Shown piece after piece: positions 18,143 to 27,600 of a stretch of DNA of 53,911 nucleotides (position 1 is the first letter of the stretch; each line of letters opens with the position of its first letter). The position numbers were made by a program, and so were the translations under genes. Origin of the DNA: Planctomycetaceae bacterium (GTDB lineage Bacteria > Planctomycetota > Planctomycetia > Planctomycetales > Planctomycetaceae); the NCBI GenBank assembly GCA_028284485.1, contig JANQRQ010000360.1, forward strand, positions 1 through 53,911, written 5' to 3'. The notes under the pieces are model-generated. The model did no database searches and was not told where the DNA came from. It was given only the letters and a program-made list of their open reading frames with translations.

Positions 18143-18634
18143 CTATCGTTTACCAATAATTCGAGGAGCGAGCCAGCTTTCGCATGACAGCACCTTGTGC
18201 AGGAAGGCTGTGATTGGCGGCAAAAGGTCCAGTTCTGTTGGAATCTGTCTCACGACTTCGACCGTGCCTGATTCGATTGATTCGATCGTCCGCTGCAGAC
18301 GGCGCTTCATTTTCCCATAGAACTGGATTAGCTCCTCCGCAGATAGGTTTTCGCGAATCAGTCGAGTCTCTCGCTCTGTCCGGCAGCGTGTAAGACGGGC
18401 CAGTGTCGTTCCTTGTGTTCGAAACAGCTGACCCTCTGCATACGCCCGCCGCAGTTTTCCTTCTGGATCAAACTGATAGACGGGGTCTGCTCCATAGTAC
18501 AGCGAGAATGCCCCCGTACGTCGATAGCCACCAAAAACCGGAACTCGTTCGCGAGCGCATCGGAACTCGACGCGGCGATAAAAGGCTGTCGCCTCCCGCA
18601 TGAGATCTTCACGATCGGATTCTTGGCGTGCCAT
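18143..18634 (-). CDS. Conserved protein of unknown function, 163 residues
   Basis: Charged, mainly helical protein with no signal peptide or membrane segment. It opens with MARQESDREDLMREATAFYRR, then has a small beta-like part (VPVFGGYRRTGAFSLYYGADPVYQFD) and a helical C-terminus (LSAEELIQFYGKMKRRLQRTIESIE). I do not recognise a family with a known function, although the composition resembles short conserved planctomycete unknowns. An upstream extension to 18775 is possible but its residues look like non-coding translation. No operon partner; it converges with the gene ending at 18078. Confidence 0.65.
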   Translation of the reverse strand: MARQESDREDLMREATAFYRRVEFRCARERVPVFGGYRRTGAFSLYYGADPVYQFDPEGKLRRAYAEGQLFRTQGTTLARLTRCRTERETRLIRENLSAEELIQFYGKMKRRLQRTIESIESGTVEVVRQIPTELDLLPPITAFLHKVLSCESWLAPRIIGKR

Positions 18635-18895
18635 GGTTATTTCCGACTGAATCGAGCTGATTGTCCGGGTTGAACATCGAGCGGCTTGAGACCCGATGAA
18701 CTGATCGCCTGCCGACCGTTGTTTCAGGGTGGCTATGTTGTGTCTGCAAATCCTTGATCGATGAGAAAAGTCCAAGGCGTCTCAGAAAATGCAGGATGTC
18801 ATTGTTGAAAACCCGCCCGCATCCTGCAAACTCGACGACTCCGTTCGGCTGGTGATGGCGGCAGCTAACTCTCGCATGATTCAGTCGTTACGTCC

Positions 18896-18930
18896 GGAAA
18901 AACCGGCCGATAAACAGGCCGGATTCTTCC
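18896..18930 (-). terminator. Hairpin resembling a rho-independent terminator (leftward)
   Basis: The arms GGAAAAACCGGCC (18896-18908) and GGCCGGATTCTTCC (18917-18930) pair over 13 positions with one mismatch and one bulge, around an 8-base loop GATAAACA. Read leftward, a six-pair GC stem is followed by GGTTTTTCC, as in an intrinsic terminator. Read rightward, the T-run is interrupted. No annotated leftward gene ends here, so it either ends an unannotated short transcript or has another role. Confidence 0.5.
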
Positions 18931-18962
18931 GAGTATGCTGTTCGATAATCGCGATTTTGAGT

Positions 18963-18968
18963 ATACTG
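18963..18968 (+). promoter_or_regulatory. Possible -10 element (TATACT)
   Basis: TATACT differs by one base from TATAAT and sits 132 bases upstream of the M24-fold gene. A transcript starting 6-8 bases later would begin with the perfect hairpin at 18975-19000. No good -35 box is visible at 16-18 bases spacing, so the call is weak. Confidence 0.25.
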
Positions 18969-18974
18969 AAAGTC

Positions 18975-19000
18975 ACCACGAGTGTTTCCACTCGTGGTGG
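18975..19000. other. Perfect 11-bp hairpin with 4-base loop
   Basis: CACCACGAGTG (18975-18985), loop TTTC, CACTCGTGGTG (18990-19000): a flawless inverted repeat. Leftward RNA would carry a GAAA (GNRA) tetraloop; rightward RNA a UUUC loop. It lies 100 bases upstream of the M24-fold gene start and 44 bases from the terminator-like hairpin. Confidence 0.75.
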
Positions 19001-19100
19001 AAACAAATCTGAGTCTGATCGAACGATGCATTCGCAGTTCATATCTTAGGCCTAATCGCTCGATAACGAATGTGGACCGAGAGGCACTGTGGAGCCGGTG

Positions 19101-20264
19101 ATGTCGGTAATTAACAATTCGTCAATGCTGCCGATGTCATCGGGCGAGATCCCACAGTTTGATGTTGATCGCGCGGTCGACATCGAAAACAAACAACAGG
19201 CCATCGCAGACTTTCTGGAACAAAATGGTTTTGATGCCGTGCTGTTACAGGAGCCATCGAGTTTCGCCTGGTTCACTTCCGGCGCAACGTGTGTGCAAGG
19301 TCACCGTTCTGACCCGACGGCAGCATTGTTTCTAACACCTGACGCGCGAGTTCTAATTTGCAGCAATACCGATTCGGGAAAATACTTCGATCGAGACGTC
19401 GCCGGATTGGGATTTCAATTGAAGGAACGGCCTTGGCACGAACCGCGACAAGTACTCATTGACGATATTTGTCGCGGACGGAATGTTGCAAGCGACCGAG
19501 GATTCGGTCAGACCCACGATGCTTCTCATCAAATCGCCAATTTGCGGTTGCGACTTTCCGCGGTTGAACAGCAACGGATCAAATCTGTCGGAGCAACAAT
19601 TGCTCATGCTCTGGAAGCATGCGCTCGAAACATCAGTCGCGAGCAAACCGAGGCAGAAGTCGCCGGTGCAGTCGCACACCGACTCATTAGACATCAGGTC
19701 GTTCCAGAATCGATTCAGGTCGCCGCAGATGGTCGTAACGCACGATATCGAAATTGGAGCTACGGAAACGACCCGATCCGACGTTACTGTGTGATTTCCG
19801 TCGTGGGGCAGCAACATGGATTACATGCCGCCGCGACGCGCACTGTCTGCTTCGGCGAGCCACCGCAAGAGCTTCGGGCACGGTATCAGCGTGCTGCTCT
19901 GGTTCAGTCGACGGGGATGTTCTTCTCCGTCGACGACTGGGAGATGTTCGAAACATGGAATCGGATTCGCCGAATTTATGAGAAATTCTCTTGTTCCACG
20001 GAATGGACTCTTGCGCCACAGGCCGAAGTCATCGGCTATGAGCCGTGCGAGGTACGTTGTGTCCCCAAAAGCGAATTCCGTTGGGCAGAAGGTATGGCCG
20101 TGTTTTGGCATCCTTCCGTCGGCCAGGCGTTACTCGGCGATACGATGGTCATCGAAAAGCGGGGAATCGAAATCATCACGCCGTCTACAAATTGGCCCTA
20201 TTTGGAAATTGCCGTAAAGGGGACTTCGATCATCCGTCCGGACATTCTCCGGCGCGAGCCGTAG
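19101..20264 (+). CDS. M24 (creatinase/prolidase-fold) protein lacking the metal site
   Basis: The protein has 387 residues. An N-terminal creatinase-like domain (QAIADFLEQNGFDAVLLQEPSSFAWFTSG) is followed by a pita-bread domain beginning near the RLSAVEQQRIKSVGATIAHAL helix. The fold markers GRNARYR, ATRTVCFG and RWAEGMAVFWHP align with M24 enzymes. The usual ligands do not: the two Asp of the D(x)G...D(x)TRT region are replaced (VVGQQHG, AAATRT), the GxGH His is absent and the two Glu are lost. It is probably not a metallopeptidase; a binding or regulatory role is possible. ATG 19101 follows GGAG by 6 bases; a GTG at 19089 is the alternative. Confidence 0.8.
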   Translation: MSVINNSSMLPMSSGEIPQFDVDRAVDIENKQQAIADFLEQNGFDAVLLQEPSSFAWFTSGATCVQGHRSDPTAALFLTPDARVLICSNTDSGKYFDRDVAGLGFQLKERPWHEPRQVLIDDICRGRNVASDRGFGQTHDASHQIANLRLRLSAVEQQRIKSVGATIAHALEACARNISREQTEAEVAGAVAHRLIRHQVVPESIQVAADGRNARYRNWSYGNDPIRRYCVISVVGQQHGLHAAATRTVCFGEPPQELRARYQRAALVQSTGMFFSVDDWEMFETWNRIRRIYEKFSCSTEWTLAPQAEVIGYEPCEVRCVPKSEFRWAEGMAVFWHPSVGQALLGDTMVIEKRGIEIITPSTNWPYLEIAVKGTSIIRPDILRREP

Positions 20265-20361
20265 GCCATCAGTTGCCTGAGACAGTCGAAGCGACAACAC
20301 GTTCGCAGATCCAACTTTTGCCTGCGTGAGCATTCGAGTTGAGTCCGGCGCGGCTCCCCGA

Positions 20362-21135
20362 TCAATCCGCTTCCTTCGTCGGATGACCGGCACTGTCATC
20401 GATCGGCAGGCGTGTGTTCAATTCCGAGAGGCGGGACATCAAGTACTCAGTGACCTCGTGCAGTAATTCGTGCGTCTTTCGCTTGTCTCGGTATCGACTT
20501 AGGTCAATTGGGTCTCCATACGTCACGCGCACACGAGATCGCGTATAGAACGGCTGAACCATGTTTGACCCCTGAGGCGCGTTGTGCACAAAGACCGGAA
20601 AAACCAACACCTGCGCCCGCAATGCCAACCACGCAACTCCGGAATTCGCCTCGAGCAACCCCTCGCCCAGGTTGATCCGTCCCTCGGGAAACAGACCAAC
20701 GAGTTGCCCATTCTTCAATCGTCGAAGAGCTTCCCTGGCTGGTGCCATGTCCTGCCCGTCGCGCTCGGTGGGAATGGACTGCATTGCGCGACATAACCAC
20801 TTCAGACTGGGCATTTCATAGTACTCTTTGGCCATGAGAAAACTAATGGGACGAATGTTGTTGTTGTCGCCCGAAAGGTGATGGTTCATCCAAATCAGTA
20901 AGGGATCAACCGGGCTGCGATGGTTGGCCAAAACCAAGGCAGGTCCCGACTCCGGGAATGGACAATGCCGATTGGCGCGCCAGTGAAAGAAAAACGCGAC
21001 GTACAATCGGTTTGCCGCGTACAGCCACCAAACAGTCGGACCAAAACGGCATCGCCACACTTGATAGCCAATCACGATCACAGCCAGCAAGGCGTAAGAC
21101 ACGAGCGTGATTTTTGCGAAGACTTCCGGATTCAT
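20362..21135 (-). CDS. 1-acyl-glycerol-phosphate acyltransferase-like (PlsC family)
   Basis: The protein has 257 residues. The N-terminal membrane segment (ITLVSYALLAVIVIGYQV) is followed by the acyltransferase motif I NHRSPVDPLL (HX4D) and motif III FPEGRIN. The rest matches PlsC-type enzymes that acylate lysophosphatidic acid in the inner membrane; the exact acceptor is not certain. The ATG at 21135 is taken, though a GTG at 21255 would add 40 residues without family support; neither has a strong ribosome site. The gene sits alone in a leftward group of unrelated genes. Confidence 0.82.
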   Translation of the reverse strand: MNPEVFAKITLVSYALLAVIVIGYQVWRCRFGPTVWWLYAANRLYVAFFFHWRANRHCPFPESGPALVLANHRSPVDPLLIWMNHHLSGDNNNIRPISFLMAKEYYEMPSLKWLCRAMQSIPTERDGQDMAPAREALRRLKNGQLVGLFPEGRINLGEGLLEANSGVAWLALRAQVLVFPVFVHNAPQGSNMVQPFYTRSRVRVTYGDPIDLSRYRDKRKTHELLHEVTEYLMSRLSELNTRLPIDDSAGHPTKEAD

Positions 21136-21584
21136 TCGGGTTGGAAAAACATTCAATCTTGCAAGAGGTGTCCAGAGCGATTTACTTATTCTCGGAGGCG
21201 TTTCTGGCTTGTGGGAGCCGGCAATCAAAAGACAAAACTCGATTGGCGCGACCACAAGTCAGCGTAACACGCTGTAGAGCAGGCTGCGCTTTTAAACGGG
21301 TGGATGGATCGTTTTGAAATGGTCATATTCGTGCGACCGCCAGGCAGGAAAACCACACTTTCTCCGAGAGCGATACGATGGCAACGTCTTTTCATGATCG
21401 AGAAACTCGATTTTTCATTCGTGTTTCGGCTGGTCCGAAGTCATGCCATTCCAAGGTCTCGAATTTCGGAAATGAAAACGAGCGCAAACGAATTGATGCA
21501 ATGTTTGCGAACGACGAGCTCTTAGGGATCGACTCTCGAAGATTCGGGCGTCTGCTTGCTTCAGGAGACCGCAACTGCCAGATT
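21136..21584. other. Intergenic region, 449 bp
   Basis: It lies between the uracil-DNA glycosylase stop and the acyltransferase start. If the GTG at 21255 is used the gap is 329 bases. No gene, RNA or clear hairpin was recognised. Confidence 0.4.
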
Positions 21585-22484
21585 TCAGCGATTCTCCTCA
21601 AGATTGACGCCCATTTCGGCAAAAAGGAACTTCATGTCATCCCACACATCTTTCTTAGCGGAGGGATTACGCAGCAGGTACGATGGGTGGTAGGTACACA
21701 AGACCCGGGCAGTTCCAAACTGAAAGAACTGCTTACGCATTTTACCGATGGGACGATTCATTCCGAGAAGGTTCTGCGCAGCAACCGTTCCCCAACAAAC
21801 AATGTACTCCGGATTCACGATCTGAATCTGCTCGTTAAGGTATTCGCGGCAGTTATCGGCTTCCTGCTGAGAGGGATTTCGATTGCCGGGCGGTCGGCAA
21901 CGAAGGATGTTGCAGATGTAGATCTCTTCCCGTGTCATTTTGCAAGCGACGATGATCCGATCGAGTAGTTGTCCCGCTCGACCGACAAATGGCTCGCCCA
22001 AGCGATCTTCGTCGGCACCCGGAGCTTCTCCGATGAACATCAAGTTTGCATTCGGATCGCCGACACCAAATACCGTTTGTGTTCTTGCCTCGGCAAGCAG
22101 TTCGCAACGTGTGCAAGCTGCCACACGATCTGCTAATGCCGCCAGCCTTTCTTCGGCGGAAGTCGTCACTTCACCTTGATCCTGTAAAGGTTGATTTGGA
22201 GTCTCGCCCGCATGTGCCGGCAAAGCCGGCTGTTGGCTTTGGGCCGTCACTTCAATTGATTGATCAGCAACATTCGGAGTCGTCGGTGATTCTGGCGACG
22301 GCTCGGCTGGTCGTGCTACAGTGATTGGCCCTTCGCTAACGGGTTGGGCGACTGGCTTTTCGGGGAGTTCAATCCGCGGAAGTGTGGTAACGCCGGCCCG
22401 CTCAAGATCTTGGAGATACTGCCGTAGCGCGCGCGGCGATGGTGATCCATCGTGGTTGGCCAAGTTTGCATCGTCTCCATTCAA
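21585..22484 (-). CDS. Uracil-DNA glycosylase, Fe-S type (family 4-like)
   Basis: The protein has 299 residues. The last 180 are the glycosylase: FIGEAPGADEDRLGEPFVGRAGQLLD (residues 150-175) is the uracil-binding and catalytic region, and HPSYLLRN is the DNA-intercalating motif. Four cysteines at about 124, 127, 196 and 212 (CxxC ... C-x15-C) fit a [4Fe-4S] cluster. The first 110 residues are Pro/Gln-rich and likely disordered, longer than in minimal family 4 enzymes. It excises uracil from DNA. The start is a TTG at 22484, the only in-frame option that keeps the N-terminus; the real start is uncertain. Confidence 0.9.
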   Translation of the reverse strand: MNGDDANLANHDGSPSPRALRQYLQDLERAGVTTLPRIELPEKPVAQPVSEGPITVARPAEPSPESPTTPNVADQSIEVTAQSQQPALPAHAGETPNQPLQDQGEVTTSAEERLAALADRVAACTRCELLAEARTQTVFGVGDPNANLMFIGEAPGADEDRLGEPFVGRAGQLLDRIIVACKMTREEIYICNILRCRPPGNRNPSQQEADNCREYLNEQIQIVNPEYIVCWGTVAAQNLLGMNRPIGKMRKQFFQFGTARVLCTYHPSYLLRNPSAKKDVWDDMKFLFAEMGVNLEENR

Positions 22485-22657
22485 TTGCGGAATACATTGT
22501 GCACGAACCCCTTATTGCCTGATTCGAGGCGTGGCGTCAAGCATAAGACCATGGTACGAATACAAGGTCTGGTGACGCCAAAGCCATACCCGCGAGGCAC
22601 GTCGTGGTCTCTCACAAACCATGTCGACGGACGGAAACGGCGCTGACTGCTCGACAG

Positions 22658-23962
22658 TTATTGAGCAATTGCGGCGTTATTGTGGGCGACCCACCAGAGT
22701 CGCCACGATCTTTCGTCGTATCCCAGATTCTGTCCTGTCAATTTGACGAGAGCGTGAAGCGTTTCCTCATTTCGATGCTCTTGCTGCACCGTTACGACTT
22801 TCGTCATGATCTGCTCGGCACCGGTGCGCATTTTTTGAACGATCACACCGTTAGGATACTGCCCTGTCCGCAGTTGTAATTCAACTTCTGGCGGAATGTA
22901 AGATGATGACGAAGGTCCACCAAAATGGCCATCAGTCGAAAATGAGTATGTGGGCGAATTGCTCCCCTGAACTCGAACCCGATAGCGATGCGTCGTCACC
23001 AACGCATCGATAAGATGGTCCACAACACTATCGTCACCGATGCGCCCTAACGCGTCAGCAGCTCGCCTGACAATAGCCACAAGATCGTCTCGCAACGCGT
23101 CGACATATAAAGGAATCGCTTCGTCGTAATACTCAGAAGAAATGGCGTTTAGTGCTTCGTAACGCACTTCGTTATCGACATCACGTAGCGAGGACGTAAC
23201 GAGAGGCCTGACCGGCTTCTCGCCGGCGATACCGGAGAGAATCTTGACGTAGAACAAACGGACCTGCTTGTTCTCATCATCAGACATAAACCGAGCCAAT
23301 GCGGTGACAGCATTCGGCTCGGTGATTTGTCGGAGTTCTTCGTAGCCGTTCTTTCGACGGTCAACGCGATGGCCGGTCAACCATCCGTGCCATAGTCGCA
23401 CCTTTCTGTGCCATTCGCGCTCTGCTTCTAACTCTTCTTCCGATTTCTGAATGATCTCCAACTCTTGAGGGATAACATATCGCCCTTTGTATTTTACATA
23501 TCCGTTGGACAGCATGTACTCGTCTCGTGTCATCCACTCACCGTCAAAGAGCATATGCCCCAGCCCTTTGTGAGCTTCCTCATCGGACGGATCCAACTCG
23601 ATGATGACAGCGAGAACCTGCTTTCTCTGCTGGATGAGTCGCTTCTCACGACACCAGTCTGCCAACTCCCATAAGTCCTCTGAATTTCGCGGGACTTGCT
23701 TGAGTTTGACTTCAAAATGCTCGACCAGTAACGGACGACGGCTGACGAATTCGGTTTCTTCACGATCGACGATCACGATGGCGCCAGACAATGTTTCGAC
23801 CGACAATTCACCGGAGTCGCCTGGAGAAGATTGACGGAGAATCTGTCCGCGAATCTCGCCTCCGTTTTTCAGGCGGATGATGTCCCCATTCAGCATTCGC
23901 GGAACGCAAAGCATGCACACCGCCGTGACGGACGTCGTCAGCAATCGAGTGCAGCAAAACAT
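22658..23962 (-). CDS. Exported HEAT-repeat protein of unknown function
   Basis: The protein has 434 residues. A signal peptide or N-anchor (LLTTSVTAVCMLCVPRM) is followed by a beta-rich segment with IIRLKNGGEIRGQILRQ (a small planctomycete domain). Residues 185-320 hold several HEAT-like helical pairs (AVTALARFMSDDENKQVRLF, NEVRYEALNAIS, AIVRRAADALGRIGDDSVVDHLIDAL). The C-terminus has LTGQNLGYDERSWRLWW, a motif I associate with planctomycete HEAT proteins. It may bind proteins at the envelope; no enzyme motif is seen. The ATG at 23962 is preceded by AGGGAGAG, a good ribosome site; an upstream start is unlikely. Confidence 0.78.
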   Translation of the reverse strand: MFCCTRLLTTSVTAVCMLCVPRMLNGDIIRLKNGGEIRGQILRQSSPGDSGELSVETLSGAIVIVDREETEFVSRRPLLVEHFEVKLKQVPRNSEDLWELADWCREKRLIQQRKQVLAVIIELDPSDEEAHKGLGHMLFDGEWMTRDEYMLSNGYVKYKGRYVIPQELEIIQKSEEELEAEREWHRKVRLWHGWLTGHRVDRRKNGYEELRQITEPNAVTALARFMSDDENKQVRLFYVKILSGIAGEKPVRPLVTSSLRDVDNEVRYEALNAISSEYYDEAIPLYVDALRDDLVAIVRRAADALGRIGDDSVVDHLIDALVTTHRYRVRVQGSNSPTYSFSTDGHFGGPSSSSYIPPEVELQLRTGQYPNGVIVQKMRTGAEQIMTKVVTVQQEHRNEETLHALVKLTGQNLGYDERSWRLWWVAHNNAAIAQ

Positions 23963-24623
23963 GACTCTCTCTCCCTGAAGGTGAAATGCCAATCACAATC
24001 GACTGGCACAATCCTAGGATGAATTTTAATGAGAGATCCCAGGCAAGTTCAATCCCCGATTCGGCAAAGAGTCATTCTGGCGAGACTGGCAAGTTTCTCC
24101 TGCCAATCTAACGTAATGCCCCAATGGAATCGGATTTGATGCCTGTTATAGCTGCGAAATCTAGTCGAGTTGACCTCGTGGGGATCACTGGCGGATGAGC
24201 GCAAAACAGCCAGTCAAACTTCTGCATTCATTGAACAGGTCGCATCGGTCGCAAGCTCAGCCCGTCCAAGGCACAGCAATTTGGGCAGTCTGAAAGACGA
24301 AGGACATGAAGCAGGCGACTCTGCCGACTCAGACGAACTCTTGCTGCGTCGCACACCACGGTCGGACGCCGGGCCTTAACGATCTGTCGCGCTGCAATGA
24401 ATGGTCTCAAAAAACAATCGCTTGGATCAGACCAAAGCTGTCTCCCAGTTCATGCCGGACTGCGAAAACGTGTACGACAAGAACCGGGACCGTTAGAGCT
24501 TGCCCGAAACTGACGTAGCGACTTTCGAGTTAATCTCAACGCAGTTCACTGTGTGCCAACCGCTACAGTGAAACGAGACGTGGTCTAGTTGTGGAATCGC
24601 AACTCAACTCACGATGCGGCGGA
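23963..24623. other. Intergenic region, 661 bp
   Basis: The gap is large but I see no convincing gene in it, only short frames without signatures. It should hold the terminator of the adhesin gene and the promoter of the HEAT gene; neither is clear. Confidence 0.4.
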
Positions 24624-27600
24624 TCACGGGAAAGGCGTTGTTGCAGGATCGACGACGATCACGGTTCCGATGACCGTTGAGTTCACCGCGTTGTCGGGAT
24701 CGTTCGCCGGGTTCAAATCAACCGTCCGGTTGCCATTAGCGAAGATGGTGGTTTGCGGACTGTCAAATGGATTGCCCCCAAGCTCGAATGTGCCACCGGC
24801 CGCGTTATTCAAGATGAATTCGGAATTCAAGATGTCGTTTCCAACGGTGTTACCATCCGTTTGCATCATACCCGGCGTCGGGATTTCACCCAGTAAGAGC
24901 CGCAAAGCAGCCGTGTTGGCGTCGGTGATCGCCTGGAATGCATTGGGAGCTGCCGCAACGATCGTGTTTCGCGTGACTCTCGTATTCAAGATCGAATTTG
25001 AATGCAAGTTGATACCTGCACCGTTCGCGACGACCGGATTGTTAGCGGTGATATTGTTCCCGTTAATGATGAGATTGACGAGCGACGTACCGCCCGTGCG
25101 AACATCAAGGCCCTCGTCCATACCATTAAGCGTATTGCCCGAAATCAAAGCATTCGTCGTTCCGGCACCGTCCGCCATCCAGTTCACGGCGTCACCGGCG
25201 TTCGTGACAATGTTGTTCGACGACAGGTTGAAGATGTTAGATCCGCCGGCAGTCGAAACCGTTTCAACATTCACTCCGCCACTCGTAGTGACAGACGACG
25301 AATCGAGGCTGAAACCGGCCACGCCTGTGCCGCTGACGGCCTGACCGGCTGCACCAGTTACAGACATCAGATTGAGTGCAATATCGCCGGCGTTGGTGAT
25401 GCTAATGGCGTCTCCCGTGGCTCCGGCGATTGTACCACCGGACGTGGCAACCGCGCCAACTCCTGTAATGGTAAATGTGTCGGAAACGTTGGTTAGATTG
25501 ATTCCATTCACGAATCCGCCACCGCCGGCAGAAACCGTTTGGAATGTCATGTTAAGCGGCGTTCTCTGTGCAATGCTGACACCGGTCACTTGCAAGGCCG
25601 TCGCTCCAGTGGTTTGAATCGTACTTCCATTGCTGACCGAGATAAACGCCGTGTTATTGGTGGCGACAAACCCCGGCTGCGACGACAGAATGTTGTCAAT
25701 ATCGATGTTCGAGAACGTCAGCGGGCGGCCATTGCCGGTCAATTCGACTCCAGGCCCGGTCGTGTTGTTGATTTGAGCATTGCTGATACTCACGGTGGAT
25801 TGAGAATTGTTCACCAAGATTCCTTCGCCGCCCGTTGATTGAATCGCAGGCGACGGGAAACCGATATTTCCAGCGACCGTATTTTGAATGGAAATAATGC
25901 GGCCCGATGTGTTGTCGATGGCAGCGCCGAACTCAATATTCGGCCCACCACCGTCAACATTGAATGCCGTCCCGACAGTGCCTGTCACCGTTCCGCCAGC
26001 AACAATCACATTGGCATTGGATCCGACAACATTGAAGCCGACTCCCTGTGAGTTGGCGATATTGAGTGCGTTCGTAAAGCTGTAGGTGCCTGAACCGCCA
26101 ATGATGTCAACCGCCGAGGTGGCCGCATTGGTGTTCGCCAAATTGGCATTGGTGATATTGACATTGCCATTGGCGTTCTGAAATAACAAACCCAATCCGC
26201 CATTGTCGGACAACGACCCACCCATGAAGGATACCGATCCGCCGGTCGTATTCTGGATCGCGGCGACACGACCAGCGGCGTTGTTGACATCGCCCGTGTA
26301 ACTTACAACCGCATTACCACCATCGACATTGAAACCAGTGCCCACGGCATTGGTAATGTTCATAGAATTGAACGTGAATGTTCCCGTCCCACCCTGAATG
26401 TCGACACCCGTACTCGTACTATTGGTGATATTTCCATTCGAGGCGGTGAAATCGCCTTGAACGTTGTCCAACAAAATTCCCGTACCAGCAGTGTCGGTGA
26501 TCGTTCCACCAGTCGTTGGAAATGTCACTGATCCGCCGGTCGTGTTGGCGACTCGAATCACACGGTCGGATCCGTTGTTGATGCTACCTTGGTAGGTGAC
26601 GTTCGAATTGCCGCCCATCACGTCGAAGGCAACTCCGGTCGCACCGGTGATTTGGCCACCGTTGATGTCAATGTTTCCGGTATTATTGTTAAGTGAGACT
26701 CCGGCACCCAAACTGTTGGTAACCGTAGTGGACGCAAATGTAAACGTCCCTGGGGAATTGCTGATATCGATGCCAGCTTCCACATTGCCCGCCATTGGTG
26801 CGGCGATATTGACGTCACCAAAGTTAAACGTGCCGTTGACATTGTTGGCGTCAATTCCCCGAGCGCCGCGACCGTTGATCGCAACTGCCCCGAAATCGAC
26901 CAAGCTGTTACCCAGAATCGTATTGAGATTGATTCCGTCGCCACCAGGATTCGTTATGGTCGTAGCACCGGTGAATGTGAACTGACCACCACCGGCGGGA
27001 ACGTTGGTAATGCTGATTCCATCACCGGCAGGATTCGTAACCGTCGTCGTTCCGTTGACGAGCAATGTACCGGCCGAAGCGTCGAAGTTGACACCATTAC
27101 CTGTGTGTCCAGGTCCGGCAACACTGTTTGTTGAAGTCAGGTTGTTAAAGACGAGATTAAACCCGGTTGGATCAATATCAACCGCCGGACCGCCCGTCGC
27201 GTCAATCGTTCCATCAAGAACATTAACCGTACCACTGTCGGTAGCAATTAGACCGCCACCGTTGTCGGTCATGATGTTCAGATTGGCAAAGGTAAAGGTC
27301 GAGCCGGGATTGTTGTTCAAGAACACCCCGTGACCGACGTCGACTGCAGGAACACCCGTTCCCGTAATGTTTGTCGTGCCGGCGAATGACGCGGCGAGAG
27401 TATTCGAATCGAAGATGTTGATTCCGGAATTTGTCGAATCCATGATGTCCGTACCGCCGGTAACATCAAAGGTTCCAGTAACGTTATCAAGCAAAATTCC
27501 GTTGTTGTTGCTGTTTGATGAAGCCAACGTGTCGAAGGTCATTCCGACACCACTGTCCATCACTTGGACAGCCGCACCGCCGTTCGAGGCAATGCTGCTC

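Larger units (their letters stand above)
18635..19100. other. Palindrome-rich divergent intergenic region, 466 bp
   Basis: It lies between two divergent genes and contains two strong hairpins (18896-18930 and 18975-19000), a 10-base perfect palindrome AATCGCGATT at 18947-18956, and a TATACT -10-like hexamer at 18963-18968. A frame through it (18789-19049 +) would have to translate the hairpins, so it is probably not a gene. Confidence 0.55.

Noticed and set aside
18789..19049. 86-codon frame in the 18635-19100 gap
   Set aside because: Its codons run through both strong hairpins, it has no good ribosome site, and its sequence resembles no protein.
25002..25496. Several plus-strand open frames across the adhesin gene (24.6-28.9 kb)
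   Set aside because: They mirror the Asn/Thr/Gly-rich repeats on the minus strand and give compositionally biased chains. The minus frame has signal peptide, barrel and helix.
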